Assembly: GCA_963681505.1 (NCBI GenBank)
Contig: OY811983.1
Span: forward strand, 6,755,001-6,819,000
Reading direction: 5' to 3'
Source of the DNA: Eunapius fragilis
Lineage: Eukaryota; Porifera; Demospongiae; Spongillida; Spongillidae
Length of the DNA: 64,000 nucleotides
The notes below the pieces were generated by a model, which did no database searches, was not told where the DNA came from, and saw only the letters and a program-made list of their open reading frames with translations. Shown in pieces: positions 13,370 through 24,304 of the stretch (position 1 is its first letter; the number at the start of each line of letters is the position of its first letter). A program made the translations under genes and the position numbers.

Positions 13370-14501
13370 ACGTGTGCACGTGTGTGTGTGTGTGTGCATG
13401 TGTGTGTGTGTGGTGCATGTGTTGTCTGTGCCTGCACTTTACCATTTATGGTATCAACTGACCCAATCAGGGCGCTCCAGGAGTTCCAGGAACAGCTGGC
13501 CTCCCAGGGCCTATTGGTCTACCAGTAAGTCCTATTTCTGCGTGGCATCCACCGTGTGACCTACATGCATCCATGGCACGTGTGTCATGTGACCTACATG
13601 CATCCATAGCAGTGTCATGTGACCTACATGCATCCATAGCACGTGTGTCATGTGACCTAATGTATCCATAGCACATGTGTCATGTGACCTACATGCACCC
13701 ATAGCACATGTGTCATGTGATGCACTGCTTGTGCTGCAATTAGGGTGACACAGGAGACCGTGGAGACACTGGACTTGATGGCAAGACAGGACCACCTGTA
13801 AGATCACACGTGCCCCTTGCTCCCATCTGATGACAACATTCCCCTGCGTCTGCACAGGGTTCAACAGGGCCACCTGGTATCCCTGGAGATGTTGGTGCAA
13901 CAGGTCCTAAGGTAGGGGGGTTAGGGTTAGGGTTAGGGGAGATGGCAACGAAGGGTGTTATACATACTTCTCTACGCCTTGCCCCACCCCCCACACCTTG
14001 CCCCTCCCCTTATAGGGTGCTAGTGGAGCACAGGGTGCCCAGGGACCACCTGGATCAAGAGGAGACCCGGTTAGAAGTTCTAACAATTGCTATTCTGAGC
14101 TCCATTAAACCTATGCATATACCCACCAACCACCTCCACCACTACCACCACCACCTACACTCCTACACTTCTTTCTTTGATTTTAGGGTGTGGTAGGACA
14201 GAGGGGGCCAACCGGGCCACCTGGAAATGATGGTACTCCTGTAAGTTCACTTTTGGGAGGGTGGAGGTTACAGTGTTCACTCTGCCTTGCTGCCTGGCAA
14301 CAGGGAGACATTGGTGATTCTGGCCTAGTGGGAGAGAAAGGTGACCAGGGAGCAAAGGTGAGGCACTCCTTTCCCCTCCAAGATGTTCATCTGTAGTGAC
14401 CTGTGTCTTACAGGGTGACCCAGGTAGCCAAGGGTTTAGCGGGCAAGATGGAACACCTGGTCTACCAGTACGTTTACCCGATTGATGACCCCCCCCCCCG
14501 G

Positions 14502-14539
<38 letters not shown>

Positions 14540-15369
14540 CACACCCCACTCCCTCTGCACCCCTGCTGTACACACTCCTCACCCCCCCACCCCCTGCTGT
14601 ACACACTCCTCACCCCCTCTGCTATGCTTGGTCCCTCCACACATTTCTCCACCTAACCTTTTAGGGGGCTCCTGGTGACAGAGGACAGAAGGGGAACCAG
14701 GGAGATATTGGCCTGCCTGTAAGTTACAGCCTTTGGAGGGGGGGCAAGGGCAAAACACAATCAACATCAAAATTGTGTGTCCCCCCATGGGGAGCACTCA
14801 CCCCCACCCTCCCCCATGGGGCACACTCACCCCCACCCTCCCACAGGGGGATATAAGCCATTAAATGAACTCTTTTTAATGCACAGGGTGCCACAGGACC
14901 TCAGGGGGCAACTGGATCCTTAGGACCTACAGGAAACACTGTAAGTGCATGGGTTCCCTCACTTACATAGTTATATACCTACCTCCGTTCTCATGAAGGG
15001 ACCAGCTGGTCAGCCGGGTCCCCAGGGCACTGCTGGTCCAACTGGAGCTAAGGGAGACCAAGGACAAACTGGTCCAGCGGGTATTGCTGGACTGCCCGGT
15101 CCCAAGGGAGCAAACGGAGAGATAGGATTGGCCGGAGTTACTGGCCCAACAGGACCTGCTGTAAGTAAAGATGAGTTTTCAATACATCTGTGTGACTGCC
15201 TTCTCCCTTTTCCCTCTTCCCTCTCTCTCCTCCCATTCTCCCCCTCCTCCCCCCCCCTCTCTCAGGGGGCACCCGGAGCTCCAGGTATTCCTGGTACAAC
15301 TGGGGAACCTGGTCCAAACGTGAGAGAACACCTGTCCGCATGTGTATGCTAATTAATTCTTTTCCACAT

Positions 15370-15418
<49 letters not shown>

Positions 15419-16864
15419 GTCAAATTGGGTCCCCTGGACCTGCTGGGCCTCCTGGACCACCTGGATCGGCTGTGAGTACTGTGTTCCTTTTATCTCCTGC
15501 CTAACATACCACTCCACCTTTCCACTCAGGGCACAAACGGACAGGATGGTAGTGATGGGTTGCCTGGGGCCCCGGGAGTACAGGGACCTCCCGGACCCAT
15601 TGGACCAGCTGGTGATCCTGGAAGCCCAGGACCACCTGTGAGGATGTGTGCCCACTTTTCATATATAGCATACCTATATAGTAACCGGCTTGATTTTTAA
15701 AAAAATCCATCTCGGACGATACACTTCCTTAATGCGACCTCTAAACTTTAAAACTGCTGTACCTTTAAAAGAAACATCCAATGCACTGTGTTAGCACTAG
15801 CTTGTGTCAGGAAAAAGTAGGGGGGGGGGGGGGGGGGGGAAGAGAAAGTAAGTTTTGATGAACAGTTGTTCTAATGAGAGCACACCTTACAGGGACCATC
15901 TGGACAGTCTGGTGATCAGGGACCCAAAGGAGCAAGGGGAGATGCGGTAAGGAGATGGAGGGAAGGGGGTGGAAGGGAAGGACAGTAAGGGGCAGTAAAG
16001 AGATGGAGGGAAGGGGGGTATCTCTTTTACATTTTGTTCTACATTAGGGTTTGGTTGGATCACCTGGTTTGAGGGGCTCAACAGGACCTCCTGGTACACA
16101 AGTAAGTTGTGTGTGCGTGTGTGAACTTATTTTGCTTGCATGTGACTGACATGTTTTTTCAGGGAGAACAAGGTCCAGTTGGACCATCAGGACAGCCTGG
16201 TGCTCCTGGCTCTAATGTAAGCTAAACTTGTAGCCACTGAGTACATCACTATCCCTCCCTTCCCCTCCCTCCTCTTCCCCCTCCCTCCTCTCCCCCTCCC
16301 TTCTCTTCCCCCTCCCTACTCTTCCCCTCCCTCCTCTCCCCCTCCCTTCCCCTCCCTCCTCTCCCCTTAACCTTCAAAGGGTAACGTTGGACCACCTGGT
16401 AGAGATGGAAGTCCTGGGGCACCTGGTCTTCCTGTGAGGACACACTCCGTGTTGCAAAGGAGCACCACTGATGCCCCCCCCCCCCCCACACACACACACA
16501 CACACACTGGTTAGGGTATCATTGGTGCTCCTGGTGTGGACGGAGGACCTGGAGAGAAGGGAGCGCAGGGCTTGCAAGGAGATAAGGGCTCTGCTGGGGA
16601 CCCTGGAGATCAGGGAGCTGTTGGACAGCAAGGACTGCCTGGTGCTCTTGGACCATCTGGGCCCAAGGGTAGCACGGTAAGTGGTGTGTGTGGGTGTGAC
16701 AACAAGAAGGTGTATACCTGCATGGTGTCTGCTCATAGGGTCCATCAGGTCCTGTCGGAGAGCCTGGAGCTAATGGTCAGATTGGACCTGCTGGGTTGCC
16801 CGGGCCTCCAGTAAGTTTTAGTGTCACATAATGAGATGACAGCTGTTAACACACACATGCACAT

Positions 16865-16924
<60 letters not shown>

Positions 16925-17818
16925 TAGGGATCAAAAGGAGACCAGGTTAGTTACTGAAACAGATGCCAGCTATGTTGTCACTAGCCTTTATCGTTAGGGT
17001 CCCCTAGGTCCTGCTGGACAGAAGGGAGAACCAGGTCCTCCTGGTCAGGTGGTAAGAAATCTATTAGCACTATATTCAACTATTTTAAATACTTCTCTCT
17101 CAACGTTTAAAAGGTATCTGTTCCAGTTACCACTACTGTAAGTCAACGCACACACACACACGCATGCACACACACACACGCACACACGCACAAACTTACC
17201 CTCTGTTCCTCCTCTAAGCCTGTACAACCTGACCTGAAGGGAAGGTTCTACCTCAGCCAGGAGAACAAGGATCAACTGTTCCAGGAAGGCGTCTTCACAA
17301 TCTTTAATGAGATAGACCAGATCCGTCATAATCTGAACCAGTTGCTAAGGCCAAACGGTAGCCAGGCCAACCCAGGCAGGAGCTGCTATGATCTCTTCCT
17401 CTGCAACCCTACCCTGAGTGAAGGTGTGCTATATTTGTAAGCATGCATTGATGTGTTGTGATCCTTCTCTCTTCCCCCCCCCCCCCCCTCCTTCCCCCTT
17501 TTCCTCCATGCCGTCCAGGTTATTACTGGATTGATCCCAACCTTGGCAGTGTTGATGACGCTGTGCAGGTATTCTGCAGCAAACCTGGCTGTTCTTGTTT
17601 GGACTGCAGCCAACAGGTTTGTGCCTGCGAGGTCACATGACTGCACATGTGATCCCCAGTATCCATACAACAGGCATCAAAGATGAAAGTTTGGTCAGGA
17701 TTTGATGGAAAACAGACCTTCACACAGCTGGAAGGAGGCTTTGGTGTAAGTGTGGTTGTAACTGTCACTACAAAGTAATTCCTTGGGTACCCAGGAGATC
17801 AGAATCTGGGTTCTCCCC

Positions 17819-17864
<46 letters not shown>

Positions 17865-18363
17865 TAGCTGCACTAACAATAGTAATTGTAGTGCTAACTT
17901 CCACCTCACCCTGGTCATAACTGACTCTCCATCCCTGTCCCCTTGTCTACTATTCCTACTTAGCTCCAGTGCCCAGTCCATTCAGACCAGCTGGGTCTCC
18001 TGCAGTTGCTGAGCACCCATGCCAGTCAGAGATTGACATACATGACCAAGGACAAAGCAGGAGACAAGCTGGTGATCCTGGGCAACTCAAACAACCCTCT
18101 GCCAGCATCAGATGACCATATCCATGCTACCAAGGTATGTCAACACCATCTTGACACATGACAGCCAACACGTGTGTGGGGTATTCACCAAGGATACACA
18201 TTGTATAATCAACAATCATTTTCTCTGCTTACAGATGTCTGACAGAACTGAATTCCAAGTCACTGGAGAGCCAGAATGGTTCCCAATTACGGACTTTGTA
18301 CCCACAAGCGATAGGTTTGGCTTTGAGCTGGGCCAAGCGTGCTTCTGCAATGAACTGCCTTGA
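6071..18363 (+). CDS. fibrillar procollagen alpha chain, complete, 61 exons, 1598 aa
   Basis: A fibril-forming collagen of the extracellular matrix. Coding exon 1 (6071-6075) is only ATGAG. Exon 2 (6291-6364) completes the signal peptide [18 protein letters not shown]. Exons 3-4 (6442-6983, 7146-7298) encode a globular N-propeptide resembling a laminin-G/TSPN fold, with several N-glycosylation motifs. Exons 5-8 are a short minor helix, and exon 9 (8125-8205) a Ser-rich non-collagenous linker. Exons 10-55 form the major helix and exon 56 a short telopeptide. Exons 57-61 (17219-17423, 17519-17616, 17674-17745, 17964-18134, 18235-18363) encode a COLFI C-propeptide: [30 protein letters not shown] and the final [11 protein letters not shown] are family hallmarks. 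Summed exon length is 4797 bp, in frame throughout. The first methionine is the only one that joins in frame to the signal peptide. The exon 58 donor could instead be at 17631. Confidence 0.93.
8333..8530. repeat. GATGGT-type trinucleotide repeat
   Basis: An imperfect array of TGGTGATGGTGATGAT-like units fills the collagen intron between exons 8267-8320 and 8542-8595. Confidence 0.85.
9245..9890. repeat. 37/38-bp minisatellite, about 17 copies
   Basis: Units containing GGACCTTGGTCCTTGTAGTC followed by a CCTCCATATTTCC-type segment repeat through the 824-bp intron before collagen exon 10029-10082. The one- or two-base length variants explain the several open frames that cross it. Confidence 0.95.
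12690..13078. repeat. 28-bp minisatellite (CTACACACCACCACCATCAC...)
   Basis: About a dozen copies of a 28-bp C/A-rich unit fill the intron and run right up to the splice acceptor of collagen exon 13082-13180 (CTCTCCACTACAG). Confidence 0.95.
13540..13725. repeat. about 33-bp minisatellite (CATGTGACCTACATGCATCC...)
   Basis: Five imperfect copies with spacing variation lie in the intron after collagen exon 13471-13524. Confidence 0.85.
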
Positions 18364-18930
18364 ATGGTTGACTCTGTGGTATTTGAACATGTGTCTGTTT
18401 AAAAAGGAATAGTGTCATTTGTGATTATACGCTAAGAATGTGTACACCCACAACACCGTACGTAAATTTTTGCATTATGTTGCTCGATGACGTGTTAGCG
18501 CTATCCCGCTGCTAATGAATTAGATTAAGGCTAGCCAATTCCTATAAACCCACAATCGTTACGTCCAAACTGTTTGATCGGTATAAATAGCTCTATTCGC
18601 GCAAGACTTCTGCGGGGTTAGCGAGTGTTGGCAAGACCTTGTGGTCGATGTTTCAGTGGCTTGGGGTCCCTCACCATCTCCTCCCCAAGACCAAGCTCGC
18701 AGAGAGTGGTACATGTTAACAGCATGTGCGAGACTGCTTTATGCATTCGCATAAAAGATACCGAAGGTGGTTTCTGTTGACTTGGTGGTGTCACTCAGCA
18801 GATTCATTCAAACAGAGAAGAGAAATTGCTGTACACGCCCTACGCCCAGGGGTTACTCTAAGAAGTGACCAGGTGTAGGGGTCCACTCTTAACTTTTTTT
18901 TCAATCAGTCTCATTTCGTTTTTAGTTTGT
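18364..18930. other. collagen 3' flank
   Basis: The 3' UTR and flank of the fibrillar collagen. A possible AATAAA poly(A) signal near 18938 coincides with the left inverted repeat of the element that follows. I see no coding exon. Confidence 0.5.
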
Positions 18931-19810
18931 AACAAGAAATAAAGACTGAATTTGACAAGAAATAAGACTGAATTATTCTTTCCAAAGAGTGCTTTTAGAG
19001 ATGCTATCTGTTTACGCTATGGCTGGCAACCTCCTTTATTACCATCACATTGCATATGTGGCTCCATCTATATCGTAGAGCATGCCATGAATTGCCCATC
19101 AGGAGGCTTTCCTTCAATTCGACACAATGAGGTGCGAGACATGACCTCTGCATTCCTCAGTGAAGTATGTCATAATATACATACAGAACCTACGTTGCAG
19201 ACATTACAGAGTGAGCACCTTAAGTATAAATCTGCCAATGGAGAGGTAGGAGCTCGACTTGATGTTGGGAAAAGACCACCAAACTGCCTACTTTGATGTC
19301 AGAATATTCAACCCATTTGCTCAATCCTATGCCAATTCCTCCATATTAAAATGCTATAGAAAACATGAACTGGATAAGAAGAGGGAATATGAAGAAAGTA
19401 AGAGAGATTGGGCATGGATCTTTTTCACCCTTGGTATTCTCTACAGCTGAAGGTATGGGTCCCATAGCAACCACAGTGTACAAGAGAATAGCATCATTAA
19501 TTGCTGACAAGAGACAAGAACCGTATTCTACCACTCTTTTTTGGTTGCGATGCAAACTAAGTTTTTCATTACTCCGCTCAGCAATCATGTGCCTTAGAGG
19601 AACCAGGTCATTTCATTTCCCTCACAACACCATTCTAAGCTTTGGCCTGTGCAAAAGCAAAGGTCCACTGAACATTTTTTCATTTGGCCTCGTCTTTATT
19701 ATTTTTTTAATGTGCATTTGTTCTCATTCAATTCTTTCCAAATTCAGTCTTGTTTCCTTATTCAGTCTTATTTCTTGTTAAATTCTTTCCAAATTCAATC
19801 TTGTTTCCTT
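18931..19810 (+). mobile_element. decayed transposable element framed by 19-nt inverted repeats
   Basis: The left end carries two tandem copies of an AACAAGAAATAAGACTGAAT-like motif (18931-18953 and 18955-18973). The right end carries its exact reverse complement at 19760-19778 (19 of 19 bases) plus a partial copy at 19742-19757. Between them is coding remnant in all three forward frames (see the pseudogene entry). I see no reverse transcriptase or transposase catalytic core, so the class is uncertain: either a short non-autonomous derivative of a DNA element, or a retroelement tail that acquired flanking repeats. Confidence 0.7.
18952..19615 (+). pseudogene. frameshifted C-terminal domain of a transposable-element protein
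   Basis: Three consecutive open segments in three different frames (18952-19296, about 19280-19450, about 19390-19615) continue one another. The first has a zinc-knuckle-like C-x-C-x7-H-x3-C (CICGSIYIVEHAMNC), then RHNEVRD and ARLDV. The second has FDVRIFNP. The third has GMGPIATTVYKR and LRCKLSFSLLRSAIMC. From memory, this order is common in repetitive 'uncharacterised' proteins of cnidarians and sponges. The CxC..H..C plus RHN layout resembles the restriction-like endonuclease tail of R2-type elements. The two frameshifts mean it cannot be translated as one protein. Confidence 0.7.
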
Positions 19811-20456
19811 TTTAAGTTCAAGCCCCTTCTAATTATCCTTTACTTGCAAATACTTAACATAAGGTCTTTTTTTTTGCGGTGTCCTTTTTGGCTTTGAAGC
19901 ACATTTAAAAAACACAATTGCTTTACTTTTTGTGAATGTCCAAAAAAGGCATTCTTTCAAATGGCTTGGGTCCTCACTATGTTCATATTAGGTAATTCAA
20001 AATTGTACACATTACACATGTTCGATATGGTTATGAAGTGACCAGATCGGTCAGGTCCCCAGATTAGTGCAGAGGTTCCACTCTCTCCCCCTCCCCCCCT
20101 CCTCTGCACTCAACCTTGTAATATAAGGTATTGCTTGTACTTACACAGGTTCCGATAAAACAAAATAAATAAATAAATAACTGGACTACTTGGGATTCAT
20201 TGTTAACAGCTTTAACCTGTGCCAATGTTTCATTAGGACATTTCTCATCCCAATTTGAATACTGAATGGCTATTTTTAATTTTGAGTACTAGATACGCTC
20301 AAAGAGATGAATTACCTAGGTTGAACCTCTGAGTATTATCTGTACCATACAAATTATACCCCGCTGTAAACTGACATCACGAGGATGCAAGCCCATTGGT
20401 TAAAGATTTAACTATAATCCTAAAATGATTCAACACCATTACATAAATCCAGAGGC
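19811..20456. other. AT-rich spacer
   Basis: Nothing coding recognised. It contains a short CT/CCCTCC tract near 20085-20105 and (AATA)n near 20165-20180. Confidence 0.5.
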
Positions 20457-22867
20457 TCATGGGATCAGTACAGAGCAACATGTGAGAGCACCATCTACAA
20501 TGTTAAGCTCAGACGAGCTGAGAGCTATCTTCCTGCAAGCCAGCTGCTCAAACACAGCCACAGACTTTGGAAATGTGTCCGCACCCACGTGGACGACTGT
20601 TCCGTTAATGTACAGGCAATTTGCACCAATGTCATCGTCACAGACGAGGTAGTTATATTTATGGTGCCCCTCCATCTCCATCACCCTCCTGCCCTCACAC
20701 GCTGCGACTGAGCTCCCTATGCAGATGAGGTCTGGACCAGCCATGGAGCAGAAGGACTTGAGGTGAAGCCCCTCTTCCACCGGTACACCTGTGACTGGGT
20801 ATGAGGGAAAGGCAGCTGATAGCTGGCTAAGGCCCTCCTTGGGTGTGCGTGTGTGTGTGTGTGGTGTGCATGTGGTGTGTGTGCAAGCGTGTATGTGACA
20901 AGATGTGCAGGAGTGGAAAAAACAATTTCAAAAGGTGTTCTTGTGAGGAGTAGAGGGATGTTGAGCAAGTCACATACATGTAACATTCTCTAGCTGCTAA
21001 GGTCATCACATGATACCCCATACCTGATTGGTCCTACTTGAGAGGCCCACAAAGAACTCCCGTCCTGTAAACAGCACGTCACCACCATCCATCCTGGCTC
21101 CTCCCACCATATCCACCACCCTCAGTCCCAGCTGCTGTACCAAGCTTCTTATGGCTGATGTCTCTCCACACCGGGACGGGTGCCCTGAAGAAGACAAGCA
21201 GGTAATAATTATATGGTCCTTCTCTGTGGCACACAGGAGCAAAGCAACAGAAGGAGAACTGGAGGTGAGCACACATAGAGAAGGCATTGGAGGTGAGCAC
21301 ACATACAGAAGGCATTGGAGGTGAGCACACATACAGAAGGCATTGGAAGTGAGTACACATACAGAAGGCATTGGAGGTGAGCACACATACAGAAGGCATT
21401 GGAGGTGAGCACACACACAGAAGGCATTGGAGGTGAGCACACATACAGAAGGCATTGGAGGTGAGCACACATACAGAAGGCATTGGAGGTGAGCACACAT
21501 ACAGAAGGCATTGGAGGTGAGCACACATACAGAAGGCATTGGAGGTGAGCACACATACAGAAGGCATTGGAGGTGAGTACACATACAGAAGGCATTGGAG
21601 GTGAGCACACATACAGAAGGCATTGGAGGTGAGCACACACACAGAAGGCATTGGAGGTGAGCACACATACAGAAGGCATTGGAAGTGAGCACACATACAG
21701 AAGGCATTGGAGGTGAGCACACATACAGAAGGCATTGGAGGTGAGCACACATACAGAAGGCATTGGAAGTGAGTACACATACAGAAGGCATTGGAGGTGA
21801 GCACACATACAGAAGGCATTGGAGGTGAGCACACACACAGAAGGCATTGGAGGTGAGCACACATACAGAAGGCATTGGAAGTGAGCACACATACAGAAGG
21901 CATTGGAGGTGAGCACACATACAGAAGGCATTGGAGGTGAGCACACATACAGAAGGCATTGGAGGTGAGCACACATACAGAAGGAGAACTGGAGGTGAGC
22001 ACACATACAGAAGGCATTGGAGGTGAGCACACATACAGAAGGCATTGGAGGTGAGCACACATACAGAAGACATTGGAGGTGAGCACACATACAGAAGGCA
22101 TTGGAGGTGAGCACACATACAGAAGACATTGGAGGTGAGCACACATACAGAAGGCATTGGAGGTGAGCACACATACAGAAGGCATTGGAGGTGAGCACAC
22201 ATACAGAAGGAGAACTGGAGGTGAGCACACATACAGAAGGCATTGGAGGTGAGCACACATACAGAAGGCATTGGAGGTGAGCACACATACAGAAGGCATT
22301 GGAGGTGAGCACACATACAGAAGGCATTGGAGGTGAGTACACATACAGAAGGCATTGGAGGTGAGCACACATACAGAAGGCATTGGAGGTGAGCACACAT
22401 ACAGAAAGTGAAATTCCTGTCCCTGCAGACGCAATTGATAAACTGAGTTATGTTCCTGTGTTAGCCCTACATCGTTGATCGCTCAACACACATGCTTCTA
22501 TGAATCACATTGGTAATATAACAGACCAACGATGTAGCAAGCAAAAATAGATTGAACCGAAGCGAGTTGTGTGACGCGTCCACACGGCTCCCATTACCAG
22601 TACATGGCTACCTGGAATGGTGACGAGAGCTGTTTCTCCGCACACCACGACGGTGTCTTCTACAAAGCAGCAGTCGGGCTGCGCGTCGTCGGCAGGAAGT
22701 ACGTGGACCTCAGGTACTAAGCTCCGTATCACGTCCTCGTACTGTCTGTGCTGGTCACGCGACCGTTCTAGGTCAGGAAGGCGCCCAGAGGCGCACTGCC
22801 TCAAAGCAGCACCTGGAAGAGACGCTGGAATTTGGCGTAGCACCGCTTTACGGTAAACGAACGACAT
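20457..22867 (-). CDS. DDAH: dimethylarginine dimethylaminohydrolase, 265 aa
   Basis: A cytosolic enzyme hydrolysing asymmetric dimethylarginine (a nitric-oxide-synthase inhibitor) to citrulline and dimethylamine. Three exons: 22612-22867, 21024-21184, 20457-20837 (798 bp, in frame). Family landmarks in order: LPADDAQPDCCFVEDTVVVC, GETALVTIPG, HPSRCGET, MDGGDVLFTGREFFVGLS, EEGLHLKSFCSMAG, NGTVVHV (candidate catalytic His) and the C-terminal DGALTCCSVL with the catalytic Cys. Full length compared with about 280 aa in animals. The exon 3 acceptor at CACACCCAAG restores the family segment between TNQ and VPVEEG in frame. Intron 1 (1.4 kb) is almost entirely a 28-bp minisatellite. The gene lies 156 bp downstream of PPIL3 on the same strand. 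Whether it acts as DDAH1 or DDAH2 cannot be decided here. Confidence 0.93.
21255..22405. repeat. 28-bp minisatellite in DDAH intron 1, about 41 copies
   Basis: Near-perfect 28-bp units read GGAGGTGAGCACACATACAG then AAGGCATT on the plus strand, with a few GGAGAACT variants. Because 28 is not divisible by 3, all three minus-strand frames stay open for over 1 kb, giving repetitive Cys-rich pseudo-ORFs. Confidence 0.98.
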
Positions 22868-23023
22868 TGCTGGGCACGAGGATAATGCGGCAACCTTTTA
22901 TATTTAACCTCGTGCTGGTTAATTCATAGATATTTTAATTAACTCGCGCCAACTAATGTACTGTGCGGCCTTGTTAAATGACCATACAGACGTGTTAAAT
23001 TTTTGGCAACATGTGTTTTACCC

Positions 23024-23805
23024 CTATGCAGCTAATGGGTTTGCATGAATGGTGATCCTTCTGATGCAAATGTCTGACAAGGGTCTGAAATTCTTCTCAT
23101 GTACGGGAACTTTTTCAAGATCGTCCAGCGTCTCCCATCCATCAATAACCCTAGAGAATATACAAGTATTTGCAATGGTGCAAATGTTTGCATGAGCACA
23201 CAAATACTAGAATGTACACTACAAACACAAGCTGATGTAACATGCGACAATATTAACATACTAACCCCCAACCCTACATCAGTATAGCATGTGACATCAG
23301 CTGGTATAGCATGTGACATCAGCTGGTATAGCATGTGACATCAGCTGGTACAGCATGTGACATCAGCTGGTACAGCATGTGACATCAGCTGGTATAGCAT
23401 GTGACATCAGCTGGTATACCATGTGACATCAGCTGGTAAAGCATGTGACATCAGCTGGTACAGCATGTGACATCAGCTGGTACAGCATGTGACATCAGCT
23501 GGTATAGCATGTGACATCAGCTGGTACAGCATGTGACATCAGCTGGTACAGCATGTGACATCAGCTGGTAAAGCATGTGACATCAGCTGTATAGCATGTG
23601 ACATCAGCTGGTATAGCATGTGACATCAGCTGGTACAGCATGTGACTACTTACTTTCCAAATATTGTGTACTTCATATCCAAGTGAGGTTGCCTGGCATA
23701 TGTGATGAAGAACTGTGAGCCATTGGTGTCAGGTCCAGAATTGGCCATAGACACAATACCACGTATGTTATGCTAGTAACAGGGCAGCACACACGCGCAC
23801 ACAGA

Positions 23806-23842
<37 letters not shown>

Positions 23843-24304
23843 TATGGCACCTATACAATATGCTTAGTAAATTTCACAAACTTTCAAGGTTTCATGAAAT
23901 TCGTCTTCAAATTTCCTTCCCCAGATGCTGGTCCCGCCTTTCCCCGTTCCTTCAGGGTCTCCCATTTGAACCATAAAGCCTTTAATATTTCTGCATAAGT
24001 GGGACTGGGGATGAGGTCGTACGGATGACTCGTAAGAGTTTACCTGTGAATAATGCAGTCGTTGTAGTAGCCACTAGCACACAGAGCTAGGAAATTCTAC
24101 CACAGTTTGGGAGGAGCATTTGTGCTAAAGTGTCATAAATCTAGGCCTTTAAAATCACCTCACTCGCTTTGGGTACGAGCTCGCATTGTAGTTCAACCTT
24201 GATGTCTCCGAGGTCCGTATGAAGTGTTACTGACTGTGGTGAGGAGAAAAAGTCGAAGGCGGATGGGGGGGGGGGGGAGGGGGGATGTGAGAATTCCTTA
24301 CCAT
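23024..24304 (-). CDS. PPIL3: peptidyl-prolyl cis-trans isomerase-like 3, 161 aa
   Basis: A small cyclophilin associated with the spliceosome. Six coding exons: 24302-24304 (ATG only), 24159-24233, 24044-24096, 23882-23990, 23654-23772 and 23024-23150, total 486 bp. The 161-residue product matches the family length exactly. Hallmarks: [52 protein letters not shown], the [19 protein letters not shown] active-site block, [17 protein letters not shown], and the C-terminal [10 protein letters not shown]. The ATG-only exon is supported by a perfect donor (ATG|GTAAGG) and the phase-0 acceptor at 24233. The intron between exons 5 and 6 is a 22-bp minisatellite. Confidence 0.95.
23277..23648. repeat. 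22-bp minisatellite in PPIL3 intron, about 17 copies
   Basis: Units of CATGTGACATCAGCTGGTA plus TAG/CAG/AAG fill most of the intron between PPIL3 exons 23654-23772 and 23024-23150. Confidence 0.97.

Larger units (their letters stand above)
7513..17051 (+). other. Gly-X-Y exon map of the fibrillar collagen
   Basis: Minor helix and linker: 7513-7557, 7619-7657, 7847-7900, 7964-8035, 8125-8205. Major helix: 8267-8320, 8542-8595, 8658-8765, 8822-8875, 8932-8985, 9160-9204, 10029-10082, 10153-10197, 10254-10307, 10402-10500, 10611-10655, 10721-10774, 10833-10877, 10944-10997, 11070-11123, 11229-11282, 11400-11552, 11693-11746, 11822-11866, 11956-12009, 12277-12330, 12384-12491, 12567-12665, 13082-13180, 13236-13289, 13471-13524, 13744-13797, 13858-13911, 14016-14069, 14187-14240, 14304-14357, 14414-14467, 14665-14718, 14887-14940, 14999-15160, 15266-15319, 15418-15471, 15530-15637, 15893-15946, 16048-16101, 16163-16216, 16380-16433, 16515-16676, 16739-16810, 16928-16945, 16998-17051. 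Every major-helix exon is a multiple of 9 bp (mostly 54; also 18, 45, 72, 99, 108, 153, 162), starts with a Gly codon and is phase 0. They total 3033 bp, or 337 uninterrupted triplets. Confidence 0.9.

Noticed and set aside
18952-19615. A working transposable-element protein
   Set aside because: The reading frame changes twice and the catalytic core is missing; annotated as a pseudogene.
21006-22434. Three overlapping 395-464 codon minus-strand frames, Cys-rich repeat protein
   Set aside because: Pure translation of a 28-bp tandem repeat within DDAH intron 1; all three frames are open because the unit is not a multiple of three.
23277-23648. CRISPR-like array (22-bp repeats)
   Set aside because: Units are contiguous with no unique spacers, and the locus is a eukaryotic intron; the same holds for the other arrays.
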